This document shows, piece by piece, positions 18,170 to 25,699 of a stretch of 64,000 bases of DNA. A model generated the notes under the pieces. That model was not told where the DNA came from, made no database searches, and worked only from the letters and a program-made list of their open reading frames with translations. Positions within the stretch are counted from its first letter, which is position 1. Each line of letters begins with the position of its first letter. A program made the position numbers and the translations under genes. The stretch is from Poriferisphaera corsica (GTDB lineage: Bacteria; Planctomycetota; Phycisphaerae; Phycisphaerales; Phycisphaeraceae), in the NCBI RefSeq assembly GCF_007747445.1, contig NZ_CP036425.1:2836175-2900174 (forward strand), read 5' to 3'.

Positions 18170-18418
18170 AATGCATGGCAAAAAATGCCGCAGCGAATGT
18201 TGATAGCAAATACTCCCCGCGAGCTTTGCATCCGACCAGAACAGCACCCTTTCGTGCACTCAGCAGCATTCAGAGCGTTTTTCAGGTCAATGGAACGTGT
18301 TCCAATGCTGCCTGAAAAGCGGATCGCAAAATCGACATCACGTGGGACCAACCGCGAGCTGCAGCAAGCCATGCATTTTCATAGCCATCCCCCCTGACAC
18401 GCTTTTAGGCGTGTTTTT
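18170..18418 (+). ncRNA. Structured non-coding RNA of about 205-250 nt, family unassigned (6S-like architecture)
   Basis: The 5' end TGCATGGC (18172-18179) pairs exactly with GCCATGCA (18368-18375), and GCAGC (18190-18194) with GCTGC (18358-18362), closing the molecule. Inside, ATGTTGAT (18197-18204) pairs with ATCGACAT (18331-18338), TTTGCATCCG (18225-18234) with CGGATCGCAAA (18320-18330), and TTTTCAGG (18279-18286) with CCTGAAAA (18311-18318) around an apical TGGAA/TTCCA hairpin. A promoter lies at 18135 and a terminator at 18397. No reading frame is credible, and the motifs of RNase P, tmRNA, SRP RNA and common riboswitches are absent. Size and the closed-rod shape with large internal loops resemble 6S RNA, but I cannot assign it. 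Confidence 0.65.
18397..18418 (+). terminator. Terminator of the 18.2-kb structured RNA
   Basis: Stem ACACGC (18397-18402) with GCGTGT (18409-18414), a six-base loop, then TTTTT. The U-tract exists only on the + strand, so it serves the RNA gene and not the convergent rhodanese gene. Confidence 0.82.
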
Positions 18419-18429
18419 CAATGCCCTAT

Positions 18430-18825
18430 CTAAATCTCTATCTCCAAATCAGCCTCTCCATAGGCGCTCATCCCACCCTCAAGTGAATACACCCGTTCAA
18501 AACCCTGCTCACGTAACATTTTCCCCGCCAATATCGAGCGATGCCCTCCCCCGCAATACAGCACCACGGGCCGCCACAGATCCGCCTCACTTGCATTCCC
18601 GCCAAAGCATTCTTTTTCCAAACGCATCTCAATCACGCCCCGTGGCAAATTCACTGCACCCTTCACATGACCCCGCACAAACTCATCTGGCTCACGCACA
18701 TCCACAATCAACATCCCATCCTCCTCATTCATCAGCTCTCCAAACTCTTCAACATCAATCTCCTCAACACTCCCCTCCGCACGAACCTCATTCGCCAGAT
18801 CCAGCAATGTTTTCTTTAAAGCCAT
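18430..18825 (-). CDS. Single-domain rhodanese-like protein
   Basis: A rhodanese domain fills most of the 131 residues. It has the typical GMLIVDVREPDEFVRGHVKGAVNLP stretch (abbreviated here: DVREPDEF and GHVKGAVNLP) and the active-site loop CGGGHRS, in which the Cys would carry the persulfide. The end GFERVYSLEGGMSAY is also typical. Such proteins transfer sulfur or act in sulfide and thiol metabolism. The start is the third of three successive ATG codons (18825), because AAGGAG directly abuts the first of them. An N-terminal extension of about 25 residues is predicted helical. Confidence 0.88.
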   Translation of the reverse strand: MALKKTLLDLANEVRAEGSVEEIDVEEFGELMNEEDGMLIVDVREPDEFVRGHVKGAVNLPRGVIEMRLEKECFGGNASEADLWRPVVLYCGGGHRSILAGKMLREQGFERVYSLEGGMSAYGEADLEIEI

Positions 18826-18908
18826 CATCATCTCCTTGTTTCCCCTCAGCATTTTATTGATCCCTCACACACGAATCATCTTGCCGTATTCACAAAAATT
18901 CAACCCAC

Positions 18909-18940
18909 GAAAAACCCCGTTACTCTAAAAAGCAACGGGG
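18909..18940 (-). terminator. Terminator of the HPF gene
   Basis: On the minus strand the stem CCCCGTT/AACGGGG with a 12-base loop is followed by TTTTT. Confidence 0.8.
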
Positions 18941-18972
18941 CCAATGTTTTGTTGATTTAAAATTCTACACAA

Positions 18973-19320
18973 TCATATCATCGCATACGGATGATTCGTG
19001 ACCGCATGCCGATGTTTATCACGCTGTCGATTGATTTTACGCCGCACCGTTCGCTTTAATCGCGTTGCAGCCATATCCACCGCCGCATAAAGATCATGTT
19101 CGTCCTGTTCAAGATAAACCGTCCCTGCCTTGCCCAACTCGACCTGTACCTTCAGCGACATCTCATGATTATCCTCATGAGAATGATCTCGTGACAACCG
19201 CACAATCACCCCTTGTATGCGATCCTTAAACCCATCTAATGCTGTCGCTATACGTGTCTCGATGTGATCAACCAGGCTCGGTGTCAGACCGACGTTCATA
19301 CCGTGTACTTTAAATTGCAT
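18973..19320 (-). CDS. hpf: Ribosome hibernation promoting factor, short HPF/RaiA type
   Basis: The 115-residue protein matches the HPF/YfiA N-domain: MQFKVHGMNVGLTPSLVDHIETRI, RDHSHEDNHEMSLKVQVEL, then DLYAAVDMAATRLKRTVRRKI with its basic tail. It binds the decoding centre of idle 30S subunits during stress or stationary phase. It lacks the C-terminal dimerisation domain of long HPF, so it is the short form. The start is the ATG at 19320 with GGAG upstream; the longer open frame adds residues unlike the family. The tail KHRHAVTNHPYAMI is unusual but short. Confidence 0.9.
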   Translation of the reverse strand: MQFKVHGMNVGLTPSLVDHIETRIATALDGFKDRIQGVIVRLSRDHSHEDNHEMSLKVQVELGKAGTVYLEQDEHDLYAAVDMAATRLKRTVRRKINRQRDKHRHAVTNHPYAMI

Positions 19321-19700
19321 GAAAGGTCTCCAAAAAAACGTAAGTAATCTAACAGGTTCATAGACATGCCCTCCCCGATAAACGCTATCCCCATGCCCAT
19401 CCAAGCAATCAACTCCTATCTGCTCAGACAAAGAATCGAATGAAACTTATCTCAGTTATCAATGAGCTTCCAGCACTTTCCTTCCGCCCTCAGCCTCACC
19501 ATAGCAATGCGATATAACACACGTAGGATGATTAAATTCATCCGCCATGTTTGCCATCATTTGTCGCTTTATGTGGTAACACCAAGACGCTCCAGACAAT
19601 GCTTTCAACACATCCCAGTATCCGTTGTTAAAATGGGAAGAGCAAGAAAAAAGTGCTTCTAAACAAGGCTTTTCATCACTTTTTTGCTAACATAAATCAC

Positions 19701-20150
19701 ATGACCGATAATCACGCCATCCACATCGAAATAATCCCACATACCATACCCTGGCCCCCACAAGCCAACGAATTATTCGGACGTGACGCGATTCGATTCA
19801 TCCCCACAATACCCACCACGCACGATCAATCGACGAACTTATCCACTGAACCACCTCTCCCTCATCTCATCGGCTTCTTCGAGAACAACACCCTGATCGC
19901 CGGCCTTCTCTATCTCCAATTCAATGATCACGCTGCTATCCATCATCTCATCATTCCACCGCAACACCGCGGCAAAGGTATCGCCGGCTCACTCCTCCGT
20001 CGCGCCATCTCATTCGCCGAATCACACAACGCAACCTACCTCCTCACCACCGCGGGTTTCGGCTGCCACGACCACATCAACCTTTACACCCGACTCGGCT
20101 TCCAATCAACTTCCGACCACGCCCCATACATCATGATTAAAACCCTGTAA
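19701..20150 (+). CDS. GNAT-family N-acetyltransferase
   Basis: About 149 residues. The acetyl-CoA binding motif A is clear (HLIIPPQHRGKGIAGSLLRRA, shown here as QHRGKGIAGSLL), followed by the motif B region DHINLYTRLGF and a typical C-terminus. The substrate cannot be told. The ATG at 19701 is preferred to one at 19653 because the first 16 residues of the longer form are not conserved in such proteins, but neither has a good ribosome site. Monocistronic, ending before a bidirectional terminator. Confidence 0.78.
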   Translation: MTDNHAIHIEIIPHTIPWPPQANELFGRDAIRFIPTIPTTHDQSTNLSTEPPLPHLIGFFENNTLIAGLLYLQFNDHAAIHHLIIPPQHRGKGIAGSLLRRAISFAESHNATYLLTTAGFGCHDHINLYTRLGFQSTSDHAPYIMIKTL

Positions 20151-20242
20151 ACTTATCGCCCAACAATGACTCCCCTCAACTCGCTCTCACTCCAACCACC
20201 CATGTCTATCTAACCATTAGTTACCATAAACACGTCAAAAAA

Positions 20243-20267
20243 CCCGACTTTTCAGCCGGGCATTTTT
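20243..20267. terminator. Terminator between the GNAT gene and nuoI
   Basis: Stem CCCGACT/AGCCGGG (one mismatch) with a TTTC loop. It has T-rich tracts on both sides, so it can serve both convergent genes. Confidence 0.75.
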
Positions 20268-20302
20268 ATTTATTACATCAATCCCACCACCTCGCGAATA
20301 AT

Positions 20303-20340
20303 GGGGGATTTTTTTTTTTTTGGGGGGGGGGAATTGGGGG
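20303..20340. other. Homopolymer cluster
   Basis: Five G, then thirteen T (20309-20321), ten G (20322-20331) and, after AATT, five more G. It lies a few bases beyond the 3' end of nuoI. Such runs are prone to sequencing error, so the exact lengths may be wrong. Confidence 0.8.
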
Positions 20341-20345
20341 AGGAT

Positions 20346-20897
20346 TTACATGGGCTTTTGATCGATCGTAGCATCATAAATCGACAGCAGCTTTTCTTTA
20401 TCAAAAATCATCTCCTGCCGCGTCATCCCCACAATGTCATACACCGGCGTCAGCTCAATCGCATCCACCGGACATGCCTCTTCGCACATCCCACAATAAA
20501 TACAGCGAAGCTCATCAATATCAAACTTCACCGGATACTTCTCGCGATCATCCCATGGCGACTCCGCCCCTTCAATATGAATACAGTTAGCCGGACACGC
20601 CGTTGCACACATAAAACACGCAACGCATCGCACCCTGCCCTCCTCATCACGATTCAATCGGTGCACCCCTCGAAAATTCCCCGCATACAACCCGCCATCC
20701 TCAATCAGCAAGTCCTCCCGGCGAACCTCAGGATAAGGCATCACACGATTCGTCTTTCGCTTATGACCACCCACTGCCCCCGCCAAATGGCGGAACGTCG
20801 TACCAAGACCCTTAAATACCTCAGGCAGGTAAAAGTTCTGGGCCGCCGTCATCGGCTTCAAATCCACGTTCACCGTTTCTTCATCACGAATGGGCAT
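20346..20897 (-). CDS. nuoI: NADH-quinone oxidoreductase subunit I (two 4Fe-4S clusters)
   Basis: The 183-residue protein has two ferredoxin-type motifs, CVACFMCATACPANC and CIYCGMCEEACPVDA, each with the CxxCxxCxxxCP pattern. It also has the family stretch YPEVRREDLLIEDGGLYAGNFRGVHRL (here noted as GNFRGVHRL). In complex I this subunit carries clusters N6a and N6b between the NADH module and the quinone site. The usual nuo neighbours are absent on both sides, so the gene stands alone. The 3' end lies next to a homopolymer cluster. A related ferredoxin of another complex is possible but less likely. Confidence 0.87.
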   Translation of the reverse strand: MPIRDEETVNVDLKPMTAAQNFYLPEVFKGLGTTFRHLAGAVGGHKRKTNRVMPYPEVRREDLLIEDGGLYAGNFRGVHRLNRDEEGRVRCVACFMCATACPANCIHIEGAESPWDDREKYPVKFDIDELRCIYCGMCEEACPVDAIELTPVYDIVGMTRQEMIFDKEKLLSIYDATIDQKPM

Positions 20898-21057
20898 CGT
20901 ATATCAATCCTTCGCACATCCAGCCTCGCAGCCGCCTGTGCCTGTATTTCTAAAGTCAGTCTCTACCATTATTTTTGAACGAAACACCCACCCCGTCAAA
21001 TCCTCTCCTCTGCCCACATTCCCAATCCCAAATTTCACCGCCCCCACAAACAAATAC

Positions 21058-21086
21058 AGGGCCTCAGATCACCTGAGGCCCTTTTT
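21058..21086 (+). terminator. Strong hairpin terminator
   Basis: Stem AGGGCCTCAG (21058-21067) with CTGAGGCCCT (21073-21082), loop ATCAC, then TTTTT on the + strand. The minus strand after the hairpin is only weakly T-rich. No + strand gene is seen upstream, so it may mainly stop the minus-strand serine hydrolase transcript or an unseen antisense RNA. Confidence 0.75.
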
Positions 21087-21138
21087 ATGAATCGAATCAT
21101 TCTCCCATCCCCCCCATCCTCCCCATCCTCCAAACCAC

Positions 21139-23409
21139 CTAACGCTTCATATATGCCCCAATCGTCTGAAACATCACCTGATAGTGCCTCTGATATTCCG
21201 CCCCCTGCGCCGGCCTCGCCATCGTCACCACCAACCCATTCTCCAGATCCACCCGGATAATTGACGCCGTCGCCGATCCATGCCCAAACACCTGCTCACT
21301 CAGCACCAACTCTGGCTCCCCACTCTCCCCTTCCTCAAACACGTCCCTGAACCATTCCGTGCCCAATCCATACCGAACCTCAGGCGTCAGTGTCCCCTCA
21401 TACAAATCCCCCACACGCACCGGCAACATCTCGTCACGCGTCCGCTTACTAAAAAAGTACAGATCCCCATACGCTCCACCATTCAGCAGCATCTGCCCCA
21501 CCTTCGCTAATTCCTTTGCGTTCGTCAGCGTCCCGCCCGACGTATCAAACGATTGCGACTTCTCACACCCCAAAGAAGCCCACAGTCTTTCCTGCATCAA
21601 TCGCTCAAAACTTTCACCACTCACCAACTCACACACCCGACCTACCAAATTCAGACTCAGCCCGTTGTATTCATACTTTACACCGGGATATATCGAATCC
21701 AGCCGATTCTTCACCGCATCATCAAACCAGACATTGGGCATCCCCCCATAATTAATATGCCCTTCCGTACCCGCCAAATGCATCATGCACTGACGCACCG
21801 TCATCACCTTATCCCCCTCAACCGGGAACCCCTCAATATACTTCCCAAGCGGCTCGTCCAGCGACACCAACCCCTGCTCCCTGAACATCGACAACAACGT
21901 ACTGAACATCAACTTCGAAATCGAAGCCGCTTCAAACGTTGAATCCTCATCCACCGCATCATCGCCCGCCGCGTAATGCGCCCCTTGATACGCCACCACA
22001 CCATGCCTCACCACCATCACATTGAACGGCACGCCGCTCTCATCCGCCCAATTCTGACACACCTCAGCCATCGCCCCCTTAAACCCATCCTCAAACCCAG
22101 CCTCCGCAAGCGTCCCTTCTCTCACAACCGTCGCCCCCTGCCCTTCAACCACTTTCGGATACGCAAGTACCTTAGCCTCACGCCCCTCCTCCTTCATACG
22201 CAAACGCAACATCTGATCCTTCGTCATAATCCAAGGCGTTTCCCATCCCTTCACTTCACCCAATTTCCCCTCCCGCTCTTTCTGCGACAACACCAACAAC
22301 CCGTTCAATATCGCCACACCCTCATCATTCGAAATCATCTGCCACAACATCCCCTGTTGCATCTTTCGCATGACGCGTTCATCAAACTTTTTAAACACCG
22401 CATCACCAATCCCAAGCGCATTTAAATGCTGAAAATCCAAGCCCCCCAGGTATCGCGTCCAAACGATATCCATATCGTACATCGCAGCAAACGCTACAAT
22501 TTTCCTCAATTCAAACCCCTCCTCACCTGTAACTTTAATCGAAGCAAAATAGATCTTCCCACTTTCTGCTCGTTCCACCTCATTCAAATCACTGTCATAC
22601 CACTTCATCTCAATCTTGTAATCGCCCAACACCAGCTTCGCCAGCTCAGGATTATCAAACTCAGGCGTAAATAAATTCGGCCCATCAATCACATAACTCT
22701 TTCCCCAACTCCGTTGATATCGGATCGGCTCGTACAACAACCGCTCCACCAACTCACCTCGTTTCTTCGCTGCCAACATCATCTCTTTCTTCCCCTCCGG
22801 GATCAGCAACATTCCAAATCCCCACCCATACATATCGTTTTCAATCTTCACCAACACACGATTCACACCCGCCTTGAACCGCATCACAAACTGATCTTCA
22901 CCTACATTGATTCCACGACCATGCCGCCGAAAATCATGTACCTTTTCACCATTCAACCAAACCTTCGCGCGATCATCCGACCCAAAATATACCTCGACCG
23001 CCTCATCACCATCCGCCTCAACTTCCGTGTACGCATAACCAACCCGCCGCCCTGAATCATTGATCACACCGTTTAACGACAAGCTCTCGCCATTACGCAG
23101 CTTCACGACTTTTGTCGATGCTGTCCATTCCTTTCCCGCCTTGTCAACATGCTTCACCACCACACCATCACGAATCACCGCCTCGCCTTCTCCACCAATC
23201 GGCAACAGATAATCCTCATCCAGCCCGCCACTATTATTCCCCCCAACCTGCTTCTCCTTCGCTATCTCAGGGTTTGGAAATGTCCCCAAAATCACCCACT
23301 CAAACCGCGTATCACCATCAACCTCACTCACATTCACACCACCCCATACCTGCATCACATTCATAGCCATCATCACCCATACAAAAATCGATAAACGTAC
23401 AGCATTCAT
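21139..23409 (-). CDS. Large secreted serine hydrolase (beta-lactamase family) with N-terminal carbohydrate-binding-like domain
   Basis: The 756-residue protein begins with a signal peptide (ending QVWGG). The first 230 residues contain a beta-rich section with VYFGSDDRAKVWLNGEKV, the pattern of a jelly-roll accessory domain. The C-terminal 320 residues carry the serine hydrolase motifs: SISK (FEAASISKLMFS), YEYNGLSLNLVG in place of YxN, and FGHGSATASIIRVD as the third box. It is probably an extracytoplasmic esterase or peptidase. It is about twice the length of the single-domain relative at 13000-14043. The coding strand is strongly G-rich, like its neighbours. The substrate is unknown. Confidence 0.83.
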   Translation of the reverse strand: MNAVRLSIFVWVMMAMNVMQVWGGVNVSEVDGDTRFEWVILGTFPNPEIAKEKQVGGNNSGGLDEDYLLPIGGEGEAVIRDGVVVKHVDKAGKEWTASTKVVKLRNGESLSLNGVINDSGRRVGYAYTEVEADGDEAVEVYFGSDDRAKVWLNGEKVHDFRRHGRGINVGEDQFVMRFKAGVNRVLVKIENDMYGWGFGMLLIPEGKKEMMLAAKKRGELVERLLYEPIRYQRSWGKSYVIDGPNLFTPEFDNPELAKLVLGDYKIEMKWYDSDLNEVERAESGKIYFASIKVTGEEGFELRKIVAFAAMYDMDIVWTRYLGGLDFQHLNALGIGDAVFKKFDERVMRKMQQGMLWQMISNDEGVAILNGLLVLSQKEREGKLGEVKGWETPWIMTKDQMLRLRMKEEGREAKVLAYPKVVEGQGATVVREGTLAEAGFEDGFKGAMAEVCQNWADESGVPFNVMVVRHGVVAYQGAHYAAGDDAVDEDSTFEAASISKLMFSTLLSMFREQGLVSLDEPLGKYIEGFPVEGDKVMTVRQCMMHLAGTEGHINYGGMPNVWFDDAVKNRLDSIYPGVKYEYNGLSLNLVGRVCELVSGESFERLMQERLWASLGCEKSQSFDTSGGTLTNAKELAKVGQMLLNGGAYGDLYFFSKRTRDEMLPVRVGDLYEGTLTPEVRYGLGTEWFRDVFEEGESGEPELVLSEQVFGHGSATASIIRVDLENGLVVTMARPAQGAEYQRHYQVMFQTIGAYMKR

Positions 23410-23693
23410 CCTGTCGCTCCTTCACAACACCTGTCTATTCATTAATTAGAACCAAACTCGTCTTCAAACATCACCGACAACATTCACAGCACCGCAACGG
23501 TAGCAACGACGCCTCACAATCGATCATCTTGAAAACGCTACTACCCCAGCAGCGGCAGCAAATATAACAATCACCAACTACCTAATCAATACCTAACATC
23601 GGATAATCTGATATTTATTCAACCGATTCAACAATCAAGACCACTTAATGCATGCCTGGCACATCATTCACTACATTCTCACCACAACCCGCC

Positions 23694-25310
23694 CTATTCA
23701 CTCCGCCAGAAACTCGGCGTAAACAACACCAATATCGCATACACCTCAAGCCGACCCAGTGCCATCAACAGCGCCATCACCATTTTCGAGCTGCTGCTAA
23801 AAAATCCATAGTTCTCAATCGCGCCCACCTGCTCTAAGCCCGGCCCAATATTGTTCAACGTCGCCGCACTCGCCGTTGCCGCCGACACATAACTCAAACT
23901 CCCCGCTGGCTCCAACACCATCAACACAATCGAACCCAACCACCACAGCACGATAATCCCCAAAATATAAACCAGCACCGCCTGCTTCAGCTCCGTCGAG
24001 ATCGTACTCCCCGCAATCCGGATCGGGCGTACAACACTCGGCCTGAAAATTCGCTCAATCTCCGCAAACATAATCCTGAACCCGATCAGTACACGGATCA
24101 CCTTAATCCCGCCACCCGTCGAACCCGCCGACGCGCCCACAAACATCAGCATCAACAACACCATCTTCGGAACAAACGGCCACACATTGAAATTCGCCGT
24201 CCCAAATCCCGTTGTCGTCTGAATCGACACCACTTGGAACAACCCAAACCGCACCGCCTCAGGAGCCGTCCCCTCCACCGTTGAACCATCCGTCACCTGA
24301 ATCGTGCTGCCCACCAGATACGCCGACACAACCATCGTCGCCCCAACAATGATCGCTAAATACGTCCGCAGCTCCGGGTCCTTCCAAATCAGCTTGAACC
24401 GCCGCCTCGCCAGATGGTAATACAACCCAAAGTTCACCCCAGCCAGGATCATGAAAATGACCGTGATGAAATCAATCATCCACGTATTCAACACCCCAAT
24501 ATGCTCCGCGTTGTAATACCCAATACTCGCATTGTGCGTCGAGAACCCGCCCGTTGCCAGCGTTGCAAACGTATGACACACCGCCTCAAACCACGTCAAC
24601 CCAAACGCCTTATACAGCACCACCTGAATGATCGTGAAAAACAAATAAATCAGCCACAAAATCCTCGCCGTCTCACGAATCCGCGGGCGAACACCCTGCT
24701 GTTGCGGCCCCGGCGCCTCAACAAAAAACAATCGCTTCCCACCCACACCCAAGTTCGGCAGCACCGCCACAAACAAAACCACAATCCCAAGCCCGCCCAG
24801 CCAGTGCGTCATCGCCCGCCACAACAACAGACCTTGTGGCACACCGCTGATATCACTCAACACCGTCGAACCCGTTGTCGTCAATCCACTCATCGCCTCA
24901 AAATAACAAGACGCGAACGATGCAAACTCATGACCCGACCGCGTGGCCGCATCAACCAAATGCTCATCATTAAAATGCCACCACAAAAAGTATGGCAACC
25001 CCGACAACGCCGCACCAACAATCCACGTCAGCGCCACCAACAACAACGCCTCACGCCTCCCCAGCGTTTCATCAAACGCCGGCAACATCCCATCCCCACC
25101 CTTCTTCGCATATCGGCCCCAACCCCACATAATCAACCCCACAAACGAACCCACACCAATCGTCCCCAACAATCCATAGATCGCGTACAACTCCTCTGTC
25201 TTGTCAGCCGCATACAACTGCCATGCCGCCCAAGCTGTAATCAGCAACATGCAGAAGCACATCACTAACATCACTAAACCAAGTTGTTGAAAAACGATCC
25301 TAAGCTTCAT
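23694..25310 (-). CDS. trkH: Trk potassium uptake system, membrane subunit TrkH
   Basis: The 538-residue membrane protein has the four pore segments of TrkH/KtrB proteins. The selectivity-filter glycines are visible in GLTTTGSTVLSD, FATLATGGFSTHN, TTTGFGTANFN and the last repeat NNIGPG. The characteristic GASAGSTGGGIKVIR follows the third pore. It imports K+ with the cytoplasmic gating subunit TrkA, encoded directly upstream on the same strand. The 390 bp between the genes hold an array of four 84-bp repeats. The ATG at 25310 is preceded by GGGAG. Confidence 0.93.
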   Translation of the reverse strand: MKLRIVFQQLGLVMLVMCFCMLLITAWAAWQLYAADKTEELYAIYGLLGTIGVGSFVGLIMWGWGRYAKKGGDGMLPAFDETLGRREALLLVALTWIVGAALSGLPYFLWWHFNDEHLVDAATRSGHEFASFASCYFEAMSGLTTTGSTVLSDISGVPQGLLLWRAMTHWLGGLGIVVLFVAVLPNLGVGGKRLFFVEAPGPQQQGVRPRIRETARILWLIYLFFTIIQVVLYKAFGLTWFEAVCHTFATLATGGFSTHNASIGYYNAEHIGVLNTWMIDFITVIFMILAGVNFGLYYHLARRRFKLIWKDPELRTYLAIIVGATMVVSAYLVGSTIQVTDGSTVEGTAPEAVRFGLFQVVSIQTTTGFGTANFNVWPFVPKMVLLMLMFVGASAGSTGGGIKVIRVLIGFRIMFAEIERIFRPSVVRPIRIAGSTISTELKQAVLVYILGIIVLWWLGSIVLMVLEPAGSLSYVSAATASAATLNNIGPGLEQVGAIENYGFFSSSSKMVMALLMALGRLEVYAILVLFTPSFWRSE

Positions 25311-25322
25311 ATCACTCCCGTA

Positions 25323-25664
25323 CCCCCCCTGTTCGTATCACATCATTTCCAACTCCGCCCCTGACTTGCAGCGCTATCTTAATAGCCTCCCCGAATCACT
25401 GCTATCTCCCCCCTGTTCGTATCACAACTTCTCCAACTCCGCCCCTGACTTGCAGCGTTATCTTAATAGCCTCCCCAAATCACTGCTATCTCCCCCCTGT
25501 TCGTGTCACATCATTTCCAACTCCCCCCTGATTTGCAGCGCTATCTTAATAGCCTCCCCGAATCACTGCTATCTCCCCCCTGTTCGTATCACAACTTCTC
25601 CAACTCCGCCCCTGACTTGCAGCGCTATCTTAATAGCCTCCCCGAATTGCCGCTATCGCCATCA
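25323..25664. repeat. Four tandem 84-bp repeats between trkA and trkH
   Basis: Four near-identical units start at about 25329, 25413, 25497 and 25580 with spacing 84, 84 and 83 bp. Units share CTGTTCGTATCACA, CAACTCCGCCCCTGACTTGC and AATAGCCTCCCCGAATCACT. Units 1 and 3 carry CATCATTTCC where units 2 and 4 carry CAACTTCTCC, so the array looks like a doubled pair. Each unit has a small inverted repeat, GCTATCTTAATAGC. They lie inside the predicted trkA-trkH transcript. An open frame crosses part of the array on the opposite strand but is disrupted by the 83-bp unit. Confidence 0.93.
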
Positions 25665-25699
25665 CCCAATAACACGTTTAATCTGAAATTCAGCCCATA

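Noticed and set aside
18170-18375. Assigning the structured RNA to RNase P, tmRNA or SRP RNA
   Set aside because: The conserved core motifs of those RNAs were looked for and not found.
25323-25664. The repeats as a CRISPR array
   Set aside because: The units are contiguous 84-bp copies without unique spacers, and no cas gene is near.
25366-25686. A 106-codon open frame through the 84-bp repeats, with repeated peptide units
   Set aside because: It is on the strand opposite to trkA and trkH, is a by-product of an 84-bp (28-codon) period, is shifted by the 83-bp unit, and has no ribosome site.
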